Source: Siphonobacter aquaeclarae (GTDB lineage Bacteria > Bacteroidota > Bacteroidia > Cytophagales > Spirosomataceae). Taken from it: 64,000 bases of DNA. Made by a program: the position numbers and the translations under genes. The stretch lies in contig NZ_FNGS01000002.1 of the NCBI RefSeq assembly GCF_900103285.1, positions 350,064 to 414,063 on the forward strand. Reading direction: 5' to 3'. Below the pieces are notes generated by a model. That model was not told where the DNA came from, made no database searches, and saw only the letters and a list, made by a program, of their open reading frames with translations. Positions 1 to 10,000 of the stretch are shown here, piece by piece. The stretch's first letter is position 1; the number at the start of each line of letters is the position of its first letter.

Positions 1-95
1 TCTCACAGAATACACAGACTTCACAGAAAAAGCTGGAAGATTTTAGCTAATCTACTCCCAAGCAGTTTTCTGTGAAGTCTGTGTATTCTGTGAGA
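1..95. repeat. Family-1 intergenic inverted repeat, copy a
   Basis: Two 30-nt arms (1-30 and 66-95) are exact reverse complements around a 35-nt spacer. Each arm is made of 9-nt variants of the word CACAGAATA. It lies just beyond the stop codon of the carbonic anhydrase gene and may be cut by the window edge. Related copies are at 9931-9997 and 57164-57233. A role as a two-way transcription terminator is inferred from the position. Confidence 0.85.
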
Positions 96-109
96 AAAAA
101 ACCTTCCCC

Positions 110-742
110 TTAATCGAAATCGTACCGGAATACCGGATCAATCGGACTATTCGGCGGAAGGCTCAGGATTTCGTTGATAATCCCCGTCTTCAACCCGAAT
201 ACCCATCCGTGGATATACGGCACCTCCCGGGTCTTCCAGGCACGCTGCACGATGGTCGTTTTCGACAGGTTCTTCACCTGTTCGAGTACGTTCAATTCTA
301 CGAGCCTGTCTGACCGTTTGTGTTCGTCTTCAATGGCGTTGATTTCCTCTTCGTGTTTGTAGTAGACTTCCTTGATGTTACGGAGCCACTTGTTGATCAG
401 CCCGAGGTCCTGATTGCCCATCGCCGCCCGCACCCCGCCGCAGCCATAGTGGCCGCACACGATAATGTGCTTCACTTTCAGCACTTCCACGGCATACTGA
501 AGCACGGAAAGCATGTTCATATCGGTGTGTACCACCAGGTTGGCGACGTTCCGGTGGACAAAGATCTCCCCCGGCTGTGTCTGAGTAATCTGCTCGGCAG
601 GTACCCGGCTGTCGGCGCAACCGATCCAGAGAAACTTGGGCTTCTGGTCTCTGGCCAGATCGTCGAAAAAGGCTTCATTTTCCTGGAGCTTTTCCATCGC
701 CCAGGCTTTGTTATTCAAGAGAAGTCGCTGGTATTCCTGCAT
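110..742 (-). CDS. Beta-class carbonic anhydrase
   Basis: This 210-residue protein should interconvert CO2 and bicarbonate in the cytoplasm. The zinc site of beta carbonic anhydrases is visible: Cys42 with the Asp44/Arg46 dyad in CADSRVP, then His98 and Cys101 in GHYGCGG. The length is usual for the family and the ATG start at 742 gives a normal N-terminus. The gene follows the SulP transporter gene by 24 bp on the same strand, so the two are probably co-transcribed. That pairing suggests bicarbonate as the transported ion; this is an inference, since SulP proteins also carry sulfate and other anions. Confidence 0.95.
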   Translation of the reverse strand: MQEYQRLLLNNKAWAMEKLQENEAFFDDLARDQKPKFLWIGCADSRVPAEQITQTQPGEIFVHRNVANLVVHTDMNMLSVLQYAVEVLKVKHIIVCGHYGCGGVRAAMGNQDLGLINKWLRNIKEVYYKHEEEINAIEDEHKRSDRLVELNVLEQVKNLSKTTIVQRAWKTREVPYIHGWVFGLKTGIINEILSLPPNSPIDPVFRYDFD

Positions 743-766
743 AGTAGTTGTTAGTGGGAAAGTCGC

Positions 767-2350
767 TTACAAAACTTCAGTGGATTTCCGGTCTTCGAGT
801 TTACGCCGGCTAACGTGCTTGAATTCAACAGACACTTCCCGTTCGGGCGCATTTTCCTTGAATTCTTTCATGAGCTGAAACACATCGTAGTCGATAAACT
901 GCGCGCGGCTGCCGTCAAAGATAACCATGTCGCCCGCTTCAATTTCACTCAGGACCTGTTTGATTTTTGGTTTATTGAGGAATGATACGTCTTTGTTGAA
1001 TTTAATGAGAACGCGATTTTCATCCCGGACGACCGTGAGCACGGAGTGAAAATTGGTATACAGGACAAAAGCCAGTCCCACGAATGTCCCGATGAAAATC
1101 CCCATCAGCAGGTCAGTAAAGACAACCAGCAGGATCGTCACCAGAAACGGAATGAACTGATCCACTCCCTCTTTCCACTGTTTGATGAAGTGGGAAGGAT
1201 TGGCCAGTTTCCATCCAACGATGATCAGTACCGCCGCCAGCGACGACAGCGGAATGCGGTTGAGCAGTCCCGGCAACGCAAATACAGCTACACACAGCAG
1301 CAAACCGTGAACAAAAGCAGACATCCGCGAACGCGCTCCGGAATATACGTTGGCAGAGGTGCGCACCACTACCGACGTGATCGGTAACCCGCCGATCATT
1401 CCCGAAACCAGGTTGCCAACTCCCTGAGCGACCAATTCCTTATTAGGAGACGAAATACGCTTGTACGGATCGATTGCGTCCGAGGCTTCGAGGTTCAGCA
1501 GGGTTTCCAGACTGGCCACAATCGCGATGGTACCGGCGGTCACCCATACCTGCGGATTGGTGATGAAACTGAAATCCGGGAAAATAAGAATGCTTAACAG
1601 GCCCTCGCCTTCTTTGGCGATCGGTACGTTGACCATGTGGGTCGGAAGGTTTCCGAGGAAGAGCGACGGGAAAGCTGCTTTGAACCATTCATTCAGTCCT
1701 ACTCCCAGCAATACTGCGGCGAGAGATGAGGGAAAAGCCTTGAAGAAGCCAATTCCTTTTTTGGCGAGTTTATCCCAGAAAACGAGGAGAACAATAGCCA
1801 ACACACTGATAATCAAAGCACCTTCATGAAACGATACCACCGACTTGATCAGCTCGGTAATGGTATTTTCGTGGTCGTTCTGAAGAAACTCGAACTCCCC
1901 TTCCGCATCCTGGTCGTCGCCCAGGGCGTGCGGTATCTGTTTGAGGATGATGACAATTCCGATGGCAACCAGCATACCCCGGATCACACTTTCCGGGAAG
2001 TATGCGCTGAGACGGCCGGCTTTCAACGCACCCAGCAACACCTGCAAAGCACCGGCGAGTATTACCGCCACGAGGAAACCTTCGAACGACTCCAGTTTGG
2101 TAATCGCGGCGGCGACAATCACCGTCAATCCGGCGGCGGGGCCACTCACTGAAATCTCCGAACCGGAGAGTAGTGAAACCAGTACGCCGGCCACTATTCC
2201 GGCTACCAACCCTGAAAAAAGAGGGGCTCCCGATGCCAGCGCAATCCCGAGGCAGAGCGGAAGTGCGACAAGAAAGACCGAAAGACCTGATTTCCAGTCG
2301 CTTTCAATTAGAGAGCGCCTGTAGTATGACCAATTCTCGCTGAGTTTCAT
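767..2350 (-). CDS. SulP family inorganic anion transporter with STAS domain
   Basis: A 527-residue inner-membrane protein with 10 or more hydrophobic segments in the first 420 residues, followed by a C-terminal STAS-like domain (about 440-520, containing DMVIFDGSRAQFIDYDV). The N-terminal stretch with LPLCLGIALASGAPLFSGL is typical of SulP carriers. SulP proteins exchange or co-transport sulfate, bicarbonate or related anions. The carbonic anhydrase gene directly downstream points to bicarbonate or CO2 handling, as in known SulP-carbonic anhydrase pairs. The substrate cannot be read from the sequence. Confidence 0.92.
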   Translation of the reverse strand: MKLSENWSYYRRSLIESDWKSGLSVFLVALPLCLGIALASGAPLFSGLVAGIVAGVLVSLLSGSEISVSGPAAGLTVIVAAAITKLESFEGFLVAVILAGALQVLLGALKAGRLSAYFPESVIRGMLVAIGIVIILKQIPHALGDDQDAEGEFEFLQNDHENTITELIKSVVSFHEGALIISVLAIVLLVFWDKLAKKGIGFFKAFPSSLAAVLLGVGLNEWFKAAFPSLFLGNLPTHMVNVPIAKEGEGLLSILIFPDFSFITNPQVWVTAGTIAIVASLETLLNLEASDAIDPYKRISSPNKELVAQGVGNLVSGMIGGLPITSVVVRTSANVYSGARSRMSAFVHGLLLCVAVFALPGLLNRIPLSSLAAVLIIVGWKLANPSHFIKQWKEGVDQFIPFLVTILLVVFTDLLMGIFIGTFVGLAFVLYTNFHSVLTVVRDENRVLIKFNKDVSFLNKPKIKQVLSEIEAGDMVIFDGSRAQFIDYDVFQLMKEFKENAPEREVSVEFKHVSRRKLEDRKSTEVL

Positions 2351-2464
2351 GAAATAAGTTCAATAAGGAGTTAAATCAATTACAAAATTGACTTATCAAA
2401 GAAGGCGAAAATTGAAGGAAAAATAAAAACGGGATTAAAAATTAATAAATAGTTGGAAAATTGG

Positions 2465-2620
2465 TGGCGTTTTCAGTTTACGGTTGGTAGCCCGGTGCGA
2501 GTAGTCGAGGCCGATTGCCCGCCGTGCGTAGCTCCACTACGGTAGGCAACCAGCTTAGACTACGCGCACCCGGCTGCCGAACAAGCAACTGAAAACAGAA
2601 AACCACAAACTGAAAACAAA
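2465..2620. repeat. Family-2 inverted repeat with imperfect cruciform core
   Basis: The 345-bp gap between the SulP gene and the porin gene (2351-2695) holds no gene. Its middle carries words of the TTTTCAG/CTGAAAAC type at both edges (about 2471 and 2588-2617). Inside is an imperfect 20-nt inverted repeat, arms near 2487-2507 and 2553-2573. It belongs with the repeats at 28569, 49517 and 60097. Confidence 0.7.
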
Positions 2621-2652
2621 AAAGAACCTCCACCCCAACGGAGCGGAGGTTT
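2618..2652 (-). terminator. Rho-independent terminator of the porin gene
   Basis: Read on the minus strand, CCTCC and GGAGG arms close a hairpin that is followed by TTCTTTTTT, about 45 nt after the porin stop codon. Confidence 0.6.
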
Positions 2653-2695
2653 CCAACCTTCCCACTATAAACTACTCTGGTATTTGCGTTTGGAT

Positions 2696-4018
2696 TCAGT
2701 TCAGAAATACCTGATACTGAAGAATAAAGGCCCCTCTGTGTCCGGTCAGGTCCGCTTGTTGGCCGCGGGTTTCGAACAGGGGGCGGTTCTGATAGGCCAG
2801 CGTCAGCTTCGAGGTATGGCCTCTGAGCAGCCAGTTGATGCCTGCGTCCCAGAACAACATCGCGTCATTCAGGCGGTCATACTTCGCGTATTGCAGACTG
2901 GCATAGGGCATCAGCGTCGTTTTTCCGACAAGGTTATCCCGGAATTTGTACCCCGCCTGTGCGTAAAGCAGATTTCCGGTACCGAAAGACGGGTATCCGT
3001 TTCCGCCTCCGTTGACCAGACTGGCCTGCGTACTACGGCCATCCGCCGGATTCATGACAGCCTGATTGCGGATGTAGCCAGGACCATAATAGGTATTCAG
3101 GTACGCCGCGTAAATACTGATTGCAGTACCCTTTGATTTGTTGACAGGTGCATCGTAAAAAACATCCACCGCGAAATTCCGCATGGACGTTTCCACCGTA
3201 TCTCCCGACGCGGAGGTATGCCACTGGGCATTATCCTGGTACTGAAAACCCGCGCCAATATTGAATACCCGCTTACTACCCAGGTAAGTACCTGTATTAT
3301 AACCCGTCACGTTCGACTCCCGATCCAGAAACTGCCATTGAAAATACCCGTTGAGCTGCAGCTGCGCGGGTTTCGGCGAAAACGTGGAATTCGCGCCGAT
3401 CGCCGGAACATACCCGGCCGATTTGGTAATTGACATCGGTGAGGCGACCGTCACCCGGTAGTCCAGCTTTCCCAGTTTGCCTTTTGCGTAAATGCTGAGT
3501 TTCCGGAGAAACTGGTCGGTCACGTCGTTGGTATTCTGTTCAAAAAGCGGCGCATCGAGGCCTAGAATCGAGCCTACCGAGGGGGAAGAATACCGGGACA
3601 GCCCGTTCCAGGCCGTCAACCCGCCGCCGAGGAAGAATTTCTTCCGCACGACTTCGTAATCCCCGTTGATATCGTGGATAAAGAAGCCGGCTTTCCGGTC
3701 TGACAGGTAGTTAAAGTTATTCATTCCGATCTGGGTATACAGAAAAACACGGTCGGCAATCTGCCCATAGGCCTGCATCCGGGCGCGCCGGATACCAATG
3801 TCGGTGACATTCCGTTTTGCGAACCCATTGACCGTTGAGCCCGGGTTCAGGTCGGTATTTCTCAGCCAGAACTGGCCCGTGAGCGTCACCTTGAAATAGT
3901 TGCTGCCGTCTTCGTTGAGCCATAGTTTACCATCTTTAAACTGCTGGCTGTAAGCGATGTGCGACAGCAAAAGGCTGGCTGCGAGGGTCGTGACCGGAAG
4001 GAGTCGTCTGAAATGCAT
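2696..4018 (-). CDS. Outer-membrane porin, phosphate-selective porin (OprP)-like
   Basis: A 440-residue exported beta-barrel. The start at 4018 is chosen because it places a signal peptide directly at the N-terminus (MHFRRLL, a hydrophobic run, then cleavage near AYS-QQ); the longer reading adds ten unlikely residues. The mature part has alternating polar and hydrophobic strands with many aromatic residues and ends in the short hydrophobic strand FILQYQVFLN, as usual for porins. It resembles the Bacteroidota porins assigned to the phosphate-selective porin O/P family. The substrate is unknown. It is a single gene with its own terminator downstream. Confidence 0.75.
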   Translation of the reverse strand: MHFRRLLPVTTLAASLLLSHIAYSQQFKDGKLWLNEDGSNYFKVTLTGQFWLRNTDLNPGSTVNGFAKRNVTDIGIRRARMQAYGQIADRVFLYTQIGMNNFNYLSDRKAGFFIHDINGDYEVVRKKFFLGGGLTAWNGLSRYSSPSVGSILGLDAPLFEQNTNDVTDQFLRKLSIYAKGKLGKLDYRVTVASPMSITKSAGYVPAIGANSTFSPKPAQLQLNGYFQWQFLDRESNVTGYNTGTYLGSKRVFNIGAGFQYQDNAQWHTSASGDTVETSMRNFAVDVFYDAPVNKSKGTAISIYAAYLNTYYGPGYIRNQAVMNPADGRSTQASLVNGGGNGYPSFGTGNLLYAQAGYKFRDNLVGKTTLMPYASLQYAKYDRLNDAMLFWDAGINWLLRGHTSKLTLAYQNRPLFETRGQQADLTGHRGAFILQYQVFLN

Positions 4019-4284
4019 GCAGGTGAAGTATGACGTGGATAAAAGCACAGCAGGCGACCCCCGCCGGGCTTTTCCCGTCAGGCTGTCACCTGTTCCTCTT
4101 ACTGGACGTTGCTAAAATAGACCTTCTTTCGGGAGAAAATCCCAAAAAACGCTCCTCCACTCCGGCATGCTGCTTCGTTACCTGCATATGCAAAACGGGT
4201 GCTGTTGTCACCCACGCAGATTAGACGGGCAAGGCCGTTCCGGTCAAACCCCGAAATCCGGTTTTAATTTCATTTTAATACCCG

Positions 4285-7200
4285 TCAGGCAGGCGGGCCG
4301 TATCCGCCGCCGCCGGGCGTTTCGAGGTGCAGGCGATCGCCCGCGGCAAGCGCTGCGCCGTCGATGCCTCTCAGGGGAAGGATGGTACCATCGGCCCGTG
4401 TCACCCACTGCCGGCCGGCAGCGCCTGGATGCCCGCCCGCCACGCCATACGGACCGGCGTTCCGGTGCTGGGTAAGCATGGACAACGTCACCGGTTCCAG
4501 AAATTCCATGACACGGCGGATACCATCGCCTCCCCGGAAACGCCCGGCTCCACCCGAGCCTTCCCGGATTTCGAAGCGCTCCAGCCGGACCGGATACCGC
4601 CATTCAAGTATCTCAGGATCAGTGATGCGCGTATTGGTCATGTGCTGGTGTACGCCGGAAGCGCCGGCAAAGTCCGGCCCGGCGCCGGTACCCCCGCCTA
4701 CGGTTTCGTAATATCCGAAGCGGTCGTTTCCAAACAGCGTGTTATTCATCGTACCCTGGGAGCAGGCCACCGAGCCGAAGGCTTTCAGAAGCGTATCGGT
4801 GAGGCGCTGACTGGTTTCGACGTTGCCGCCGACCACGGCCGGGCAGCGGGAGGCTTCCGGCGGGAAGGCCGGTCGCAGCAGCGTATCTTCCGGAATAATC
4901 AATTCCACAGCCCGCAGCAACCCGTCATTCAGCGGAATATTTTCCGGAATGAGCGTCCGGAGTACGTACATGACCACGCTTTGAACGATGGCTTCGTTGG
5001 CGTTGAGGTTTCCCGGATGCACCCCTCCGGTTCCGGAAAAGTCGATGATACGGTGATCCGACTGCCGCATCGCTATGCGGAGAGGTGTACCGTCGTCCAG
5101 CATTTCCGCTGCCGACCCGACCGGTAATCCGAAAACATATTCCCGGACTTTTGCGGCAGAATAGGCCTTCAGTTTTTCCATGTAAAGCCGAACGGTATCA
5201 ATACCGGACGCAGCGGCCAGTCGCTGTAACCCCGTAGCGCCCTCGCGGTTGGCGGCGAGCGCCGCGTTGAGATCGGCCAGGTTTTCTTCCGGCGAACGAC
5301 TGGGATACCTCGCGCCCGTCAGCACGTCAGTCATTTCCGCCCAGCGTGTCTGGCCGTGGTGAACGAGGTACATCGGTGGAATAACAACGCCTTCTTCTTC
5401 CAGGTTTTTCGCATCCGGCGGCATCGAAGCGGGTCGGATACCGCCCATTTCAGCGTGATGGCAGCGACTCGCTACGTACCCGATCCGGGTTCCCTGCCAG
5501 AAAACCGGAGTAATCAGGGTAACGTCCGGCAGGTGACTTCCTCCAAAACCAGGGTGATTGGTCACGACAACATCCCCCTCCTCCATCGGAATCGCCTCCC
5601 GTACCTTCCGGACGCATACGCCGAGACTCCCCAGATGCACCGGGATATGCGGAGCATTGGCGATGAGTTCGCCGTTTTCATCCAGCAGAGCGCAGGAAAA
5701 ATCCAGCCGTTCTTTTACGTTGACGGAAAGACTGGTACGGCGGAGCATTTCGCCCATATTTTCGGCAATCGCACGAAAGCGGTTTGTAAACAGCTCCAGG
5801 TCAGCGAGTTCGTGCCCGGCTATTGCCTGCGTATGCTCGTGTAAGGTAATGATGACTGTTCCGTCGGGATCGACGAGGGCTTCGGAACCTTCGTCGAGCC
5901 AGGTAGTCGAAAACGCATCGGTCAGCACACAGGGCCCCTGGACGACGCTTCCGGCAGCTAATTCCTCCCGCCGGATAACCGGAGCAGCAGGTACGGGAAT
6001 ACGTTCCGGGGAAGCAGCTCCACCGGGCATATCTTCCTGCACACGCTCTGCTGCTATGACCCGTATACTTTCGATTTCAATACTTCTGTTTTCGGGGAAA
6101 TAGCCATAGACCTGCTCGTATCTTGCCCGGAATAATCCGCCCAGCACGGCAATATCCAGTGATTCAACCGGTATTTCGAGGCTGGATTCCTGCCCTTTTA
6201 ACCGGAGAAAAACGAAGCGGCGGCGGATGTATCCATCCGCAACCCCCTCTTCCTCCAGTCGTCCCAGGGCGTCTTCCTCCAAAATTTTCAGGTAATCGCG
6301 GAGGACAGACGGATTGTCAAGTAACTGAAGAACAGATCGTTCGGCAAACCGTTCCAGACGTGACCGGGAGATCCCATAGGCGCTCAACAGCCCCGCCTGT
6401 GCCGGCAGCAAGATCGTCCGCACATGGAGCAACCGCGCTACTCCGCACGCGTGGAGCCCACCAGCCCCGCCGAAAGCGACGAGGGCGTACTCCGCCGGAT
6501 CGTATCCTTTGGAGACGGAAATCGTCCGGACAGCCTCGGCCATCGTTTCATCTGCGATCCGGATAAAGCCCAGCAGGGTGTCTTCGGCACCGGGCCGGGC
6601 CCCGGTTTTTGTTTCGATGGCAGTCAACAGCTCTTCCAGCCGGAATGAAGCATCTTCCAGGGATACCGGAATACCAAACTGGCCGGCGTCGAGGCGCCTG
6701 AGCAGCAGGTTAACGTCGGTGATCGTCAGCGGGCCGCCTGCGCCGTAGCAGGCCGGACCGGGCGAGGCGCCTGCCGATTCCGGTCCGACATACAGCTTTT
6801 GCCCGTCGAATCCGCAAACCGACCCGCCGCCTGCTGCAACGGTATGAATCGCCAGCGCCGGCGCCTGCAGCCGCGCCTGACCGATGACAGACTCAAACTG
6901 GTAGTCGTAATCTCCGTCGTACCGGGCCACATCTGTACTCGTTCCGCCCATATCAAAGGTCAGAATACGCTGAAAACCTGCCCGGCGGGCCGTTTCCGCT
7001 GCCCCTACTACTCCACCGGCCGGGCCGCTGAGGAGACTATCCTTCGGTTCAAAAGATGTAGCCCGGACCAGATTCCCGGCACTGCTCATCACAAAGAGCT
7101 CGCCGCCGCGGAGTACTTCCTGGATTTTTCCGAGGTATTGATGAATAACGGGTGACAGATACGCATTGACGACGGCCGTCTCCGCCCGGTGCAGAAACTT

Positions 7201-7968
7201 GATCTGGGACGACAGATCCGTCGAAACAGAGGTAAAAGGATGTTTCAGAAACGTAGCCAGCTGCTGTTCGTGTACCGGATTCCGGAACGCATTTTTCAGG
7301 CAAACGGCAATACTTTCGGCATCTGTCGCAGCAGGTAATTTCATCGGAATCAGCACATTACCGGCTGCGTCAATCTGCTCTTCGACTTCGATGACATCGG
7401 AATAAAGCGGCGCCGGTTTACGGATATTCAACGCGAAAAGATCCGGCCGGGATTGATCTCCGATCCGGAGTAAGTCCCGGAATCCCTGCGTAATGTAGAG
7501 CGCAGTGCGTGCGCCCTTTCCTTCCAGCAGCGCGTTGGTTCCGCGGGTAGTACCCAGGCGCAGGACCAGCGGCGGGAATACCTCGCCGGGAGCAGTTCCG
7601 GTCAGCAGACGGGCCGCCAGTACGGGCGCCTCCTCTCCCGCGGTCAGCTCGAAAGCGCCAATACCTTCCGGCGGCGCATCTTCGAGTTCAAGTACCGCAA
7701 ACCTCCCCTGAGGCAGGCAGGTCTGTACGACAGAGGTAAAATTGCCTGAGAGCGAGCGAAAGCGGAATCCTTTCAGTACATCACGTGTTAACCCCCACAC
7801 ATTCAGCACCGTGAGCCGATTATCGGCTGCCGAAACAACACGACTCCTCAGGCATCCGCTGGAAAGTACTTTGAGCTGATAGGAATGCCCTTCGGAATCC
7901 CGGGCGATGCAATCGGTGAAGGTACCGCCGGTGTCGACGGAGAGGTAGTAGGTCAGGTCTTCTCGCAT
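4285..7968 (-). CDS. 5-oxoprolinase (ATP-hydrolysing), HyuA-HyuB fusion
   Basis: A 1,227-residue cytoplasmic enzyme that should open 5-oxo-L-proline to L-glutamate using ATP. The N-terminal half is HyuA-like with the phosphate-binding motif DTGGTFTDC near residue 14 and a second actin-fold motif, FDMGGTSTDV. The C-terminal half is HyuB-like (from about residue 690), ending in a glycine-rich GGGGYGPP tail. The length matches the fused single-chain form known from eukaryotes and many bacteria. ATG at 7968 is preferred over the TTG two codons upstream. A TATTTTTG box on the minus strand (7972-7979) is so close that the mRNA would be almost leaderless, so it may be chance. No pxpABC genes are nearby. 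Confidence 0.93.
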   Translation of the reverse strand: MREDLTYYLSVDTGGTFTDCIARDSEGHSYQLKVLSSGCLRSRVVSAADNRLTVLNVWGLTRDVLKGFRFRSLSGNFTSVVQTCLPQGRFAVLELEDAPPEGIGAFELTAGEEAPVLAARLLTGTAPGEVFPPLVLRLGTTRGTNALLEGKGARTALYITQGFRDLLRIGDQSRPDLFALNIRKPAPLYSDVIEVEEQIDAAGNVLIPMKLPAATDAESIAVCLKNAFRNPVHEQQLATFLKHPFTSVSTDLSSQIKFLHRAETAVVNAYLSPVIHQYLGKIQEVLRGGELFVMSSAGNLVRATSFEPKDSLLSGPAGGVVGAAETARRAGFQRILTFDMGGTSTDVARYDGDYDYQFESVIGQARLQAPALAIHTVAAGGGSVCGFDGQKLYVGPESAGASPGPACYGAGGPLTITDVNLLLRRLDAGQFGIPVSLEDASFRLEELLTAIETKTGARPGAEDTLLGFIRIADETMAEAVRTISVSKGYDPAEYALVAFGGAGGLHACGVARLLHVRTILLPAQAGLLSAYGISRSRLERFAERSVLQLLDNPSVLRDYLKILEEDALGRLEEEGVADGYIRRRFVFLRLKGQESSLEIPVESLDIAVLGGLFRARYEQVYGYFPENRSIEIESIRVIAAERVQEDMPGGAASPERIPVPAAPVIRREELAAGSVVQGPCVLTDAFSTTWLDEGSEALVDPDGTVIITLHEHTQAIAGHELADLELFTNRFRAIAENMGEMLRRTSLSVNVKERLDFSCALLDENGELIANAPHIPVHLGSLGVCVRKVREAIPMEEGDVVVTNHPGFGGSHLPDVTLITPVFWQGTRIGYVASRCHHAEMGGIRPASMPPDAKNLEEEGVVIPPMYLVHHGQTRWAEMTDVLTGARYPSRSPEENLADLNAALAANREGATGLQRLAAASGIDTVRLYMEKLKAYSAAKVREYVFGLPVGSAAEMLDDGTPLRIAMRQSDHRIIDFSGTGGVHPGNLNANEAIVQSVVMYVLRTLIPENIPLNDGLLRAVELIIPEDTLLRPAFPPEASRCPAVVGGNVETSQRLTDTLLKAFGSVACSQGTMNNTLFGNDRFGYYETVGGGTGAGPDFAGASGVHQHMTNTRITDPEILEWRYPVRLERFEIREGSGGAGRFRGGDGIRRVMEFLEPVTLSMLTQHRNAGPYGVAGGHPGAAGRQWVTRADGTILPLRGIDGAALAAGDRLHLETPGGGGYGPPA

Positions 7969-8035
7969 GTCCAAAAATAAATTGTGAAAGCAGGGTCGTC
8001 AACTTTTCTGTAATTTGGTCGCACTTAAACTTCCC

Positions 8036-8971
8036 ATGAGCCGCACTTCTTCCTTCCAAATCTGGTCCGGATTGCTGTACCTGTACCTCGCCTGGGGCAG
8101 TACGTATCTGGCTATTCACTACCTCGTCGAAACCGTACCTCCCCTGCTCGCTTCCGGTTTCCGGAATCTGTCGGCGGGAATGATCATGCTTGCCTGGGCG
8201 CGCTTCCGGGAGCCGCAGGTATGGCCGGACCGGCGTTCGTGGCTGATCTCGACCTGGATCGGCATTTTGCTACTGGGCGTGGGCAACGGCGGCGTGAGTA
8301 TCGCAGTAGCCTGGGTACCAACGGGATATGCTGCGCTGATTGTGGCGGCCGTGCCGATCTGGCTGGTATTGCTGCAATGGCTCTGGCTGGGTATACGGCC
8401 GAGTGCGATGGTGCTGGGCGGCGTACTGACGGGCGTCCTCGGTGTCGGGTTGCTTCTCGATTTTGAAGCCTTTTCGCTGGAAGGCGCCTCTGCCAATTTC
8501 ACCTGGGGTATCCTGGCGCTCCTGCTCGCTACGTTTTGCTGGAGTTTGGGAATGGTAACGGCGCAGCGCTCTCCGGTACCCTATTCGGCGGCATACATTT
8601 CCGCCATGCAAATGCTGGGCGGAGGCATGGCGACGCTCCTCGTGAGCGGCCTGACCGGCGAGTGGCTGCGCTTTGATCCGGGAAAAATGAACCTGGTGAC
8701 GTTTCAATCGTATGCATACCTGCTGATTATCGGCTCGCTGGGAGGCTTTACCGTTTTCAGCTGGCTCGCGCAGAAGACGACGCCTACGCTATTAGCTACC
8801 TATAATTATGTAAACCCGCTGGTTGCTTTGTTGCTGGGTTATATTTTTGTCGGAGAACAACTTTCATTCAAAGTAGTACTGGCAGCAGTCATTATCATTG
8901 CGGCAGTCGTCTTAATTACGGTCGGGCAGCGTCGCCAGAAGCGGATTTCCCGCGAGGAGCAGCCCGCCTGA
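8036..8971 (+). CDS. EamA/DMT family metabolite exporter
   Basis: A 311-residue inner-membrane protein with about ten hydrophobic helices in two EamA repeats. The first repeat has LYLYLAWGSTYLAIHYLVET, the second ends around NYVNPLVALLLGYIFVGE, both typical of drug/metabolite transporters. The ATG at 8036 is chosen over an upstream TTG. It is divergent from the 5-oxoprolinase gene with only 67 bp between starts, so the two may share a control region. The substrate (often amino acids or other metabolites) cannot be told. Confidence 0.88.
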   Translation: MSRTSSFQIWSGLLYLYLAWGSTYLAIHYLVETVPPLLASGFRNLSAGMIMLAWARFREPQVWPDRRSWLISTWIGILLLGVGNGGVSIAVAWVPTGYAALIVAAVPIWLVLLQWLWLGIRPSAMVLGGVLTGVLGVGLLLDFEAFSLEGASANFTWGILALLLATFCWSLGMVTAQRSPVPYSAAYISAMQMLGGGMATLLVSGLTGEWLRFDPGKMNLVTFQSYAYLLIIGSLGGFTVFSWLAQKTTPTLLATYNYVNPLVALLLGYIFVGEQLSFKVVLAAVIIIAAVVLITVGQRRQKRISREEQPA

Positions 8972-8994
8972 TCCCCTAAAACCTCTAAATCACC

Positions 8995-9909
8995 ATGAAA
9001 AAAACCGCACTGGTTTTACTCGGCAGCATGCTTACTCTCGGTACTCAGGCACAGCAGGTTATTCCGCTTTACGACTTTCAGCCTATTCCGAATCAGGCGC
9101 CGAACGCGCCGACGACAGACGAGATCGCAGAAAACGACGGAATTCTCCGCATCCGCAACGTCACGAAACCTACGCTGACAGTCTACAAACCCGCCAAACC
9201 CAATGGCACAGCGATAATTATCTGCCCGGGAGGCGGCTATTACATCCTCGCTGCCGGGCATGAAGGGTCGGATGTTGCCAAGACGCTCAATGACTTCGGG
9301 GTGACGACCTTCGTCCTGAAGTACCGCCTGCCGACAACGGAGAACCTGTTTATGGACAAAGAAACCGGTCCGCTGACCGACGCCCAGCAGGCCATCCGCC
9401 TGGTGCGTTCGCGGGCGGTGGAGTTTGGCATACGTCCCGACAAGATCGGTGTCATGGGTTTCTCGGCCGGCGGGCACCTGGCCTCTACAGCCGGCACTCA
9501 TTTCGAGCATCCGGTCGGAAACTGGCCGGGCCGGTCAACGGTATCCGTTCGCCCGGATTTTCTGGTGCTGCTGTATCCGGTTATCAGCTTTGCACCCGGG
9601 CTTGCACACGGAGGCTCGCGCGATGCGCTGCTTGGTAAGAATGCCTCTCCCGAAAAAATAGACCTTTACTCCAACGAAAAGCAGGTTACGAAACAAACGC
9701 CACCGGCTTTCCTTGTTCACGCAGCGGACGACGGTGGTGTGCCGGTGGAAAACTCTGTTGAATTTTTCCTGGCTTGTAAGCGCAACGGCGTTCCGGCGGA
9801 GTTGCACATTTACCCCAAAGGTGGCCACGGCTTCGGCATGAACAACCCGACAACTCCTGATAAGTGGACGGAGCGGTTGAAAAACTGGCTGACGAGTATC
9901 GGGATGTAG
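8995..9909 (+). CDS. Secreted alpha/beta-hydrolase, acetylxylan-esterase-like
   Basis: A 304-residue exported hydrolase. It has a signal peptide (KKTALVLLGSMLTLGTQAQQ), an oxyanion-hole region CPGGGYYILAAGHEG, the nucleophile elbow GFSAGGHLAS, and a late HGFGMN with the likely catalytic His; an acidic residue lies near HAADDGGVP. This arrangement is that of the carbohydrate esterases and lipases of the BD-FAE/Axe1-like group. Deacetylation of plant polysaccharides is likely but inferred. It starts 23 bp after the EamA gene and is convergent with the LacI regulator gene. Confidence 0.82.
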   Translation: MKKTALVLLGSMLTLGTQAQQVIPLYDFQPIPNQAPNAPTTDEIAENDGILRIRNVTKPTLTVYKPAKPNGTAIIICPGGGYYILAAGHEGSDVAKTLNDFGVTTFVLKYRLPTTENLFMDKETGPLTDAQQAIRLVRSRAVEFGIRPDKIGVMGFSAGGHLASTAGTHFEHPVGNWPGRSTVSVRPDFLVLLYPVISFAPGLAHGGSRDALLGKNASPEKIDLYSNEKQVTKQTPPAFLVHAADDGGVPVENSVEFFLACKRNGVPAELHIYPKGGHGFGMNNPTTPDKWTERLKNWLTSIGM

Positions 9910-9930
9910 GGCAAAGAGCAAAATTACGTT

Positions 9931-9997
9931 TCTGTGAATTCTGTGTTTTCTGTGAGAAATAAAAAATGTTACTCACAGAAAGCACAGAATTCACAGA
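9931..9997. repeat. Family-1 intergenic inverted repeat, copy b
   Basis: Arms near 9931-9956 and 9972-9997 pair with one mismatch around a short AT-rich loop. The words are TCTGTGAATT and CTGTGTTTT, variants of the same 9-nt unit as copies a and c. It fills the gap between the convergent esterase and lacI-type genes, nearly touching the regulator's stop codon. Confidence 0.85.
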
Positions 9998-10000
9998 AGA

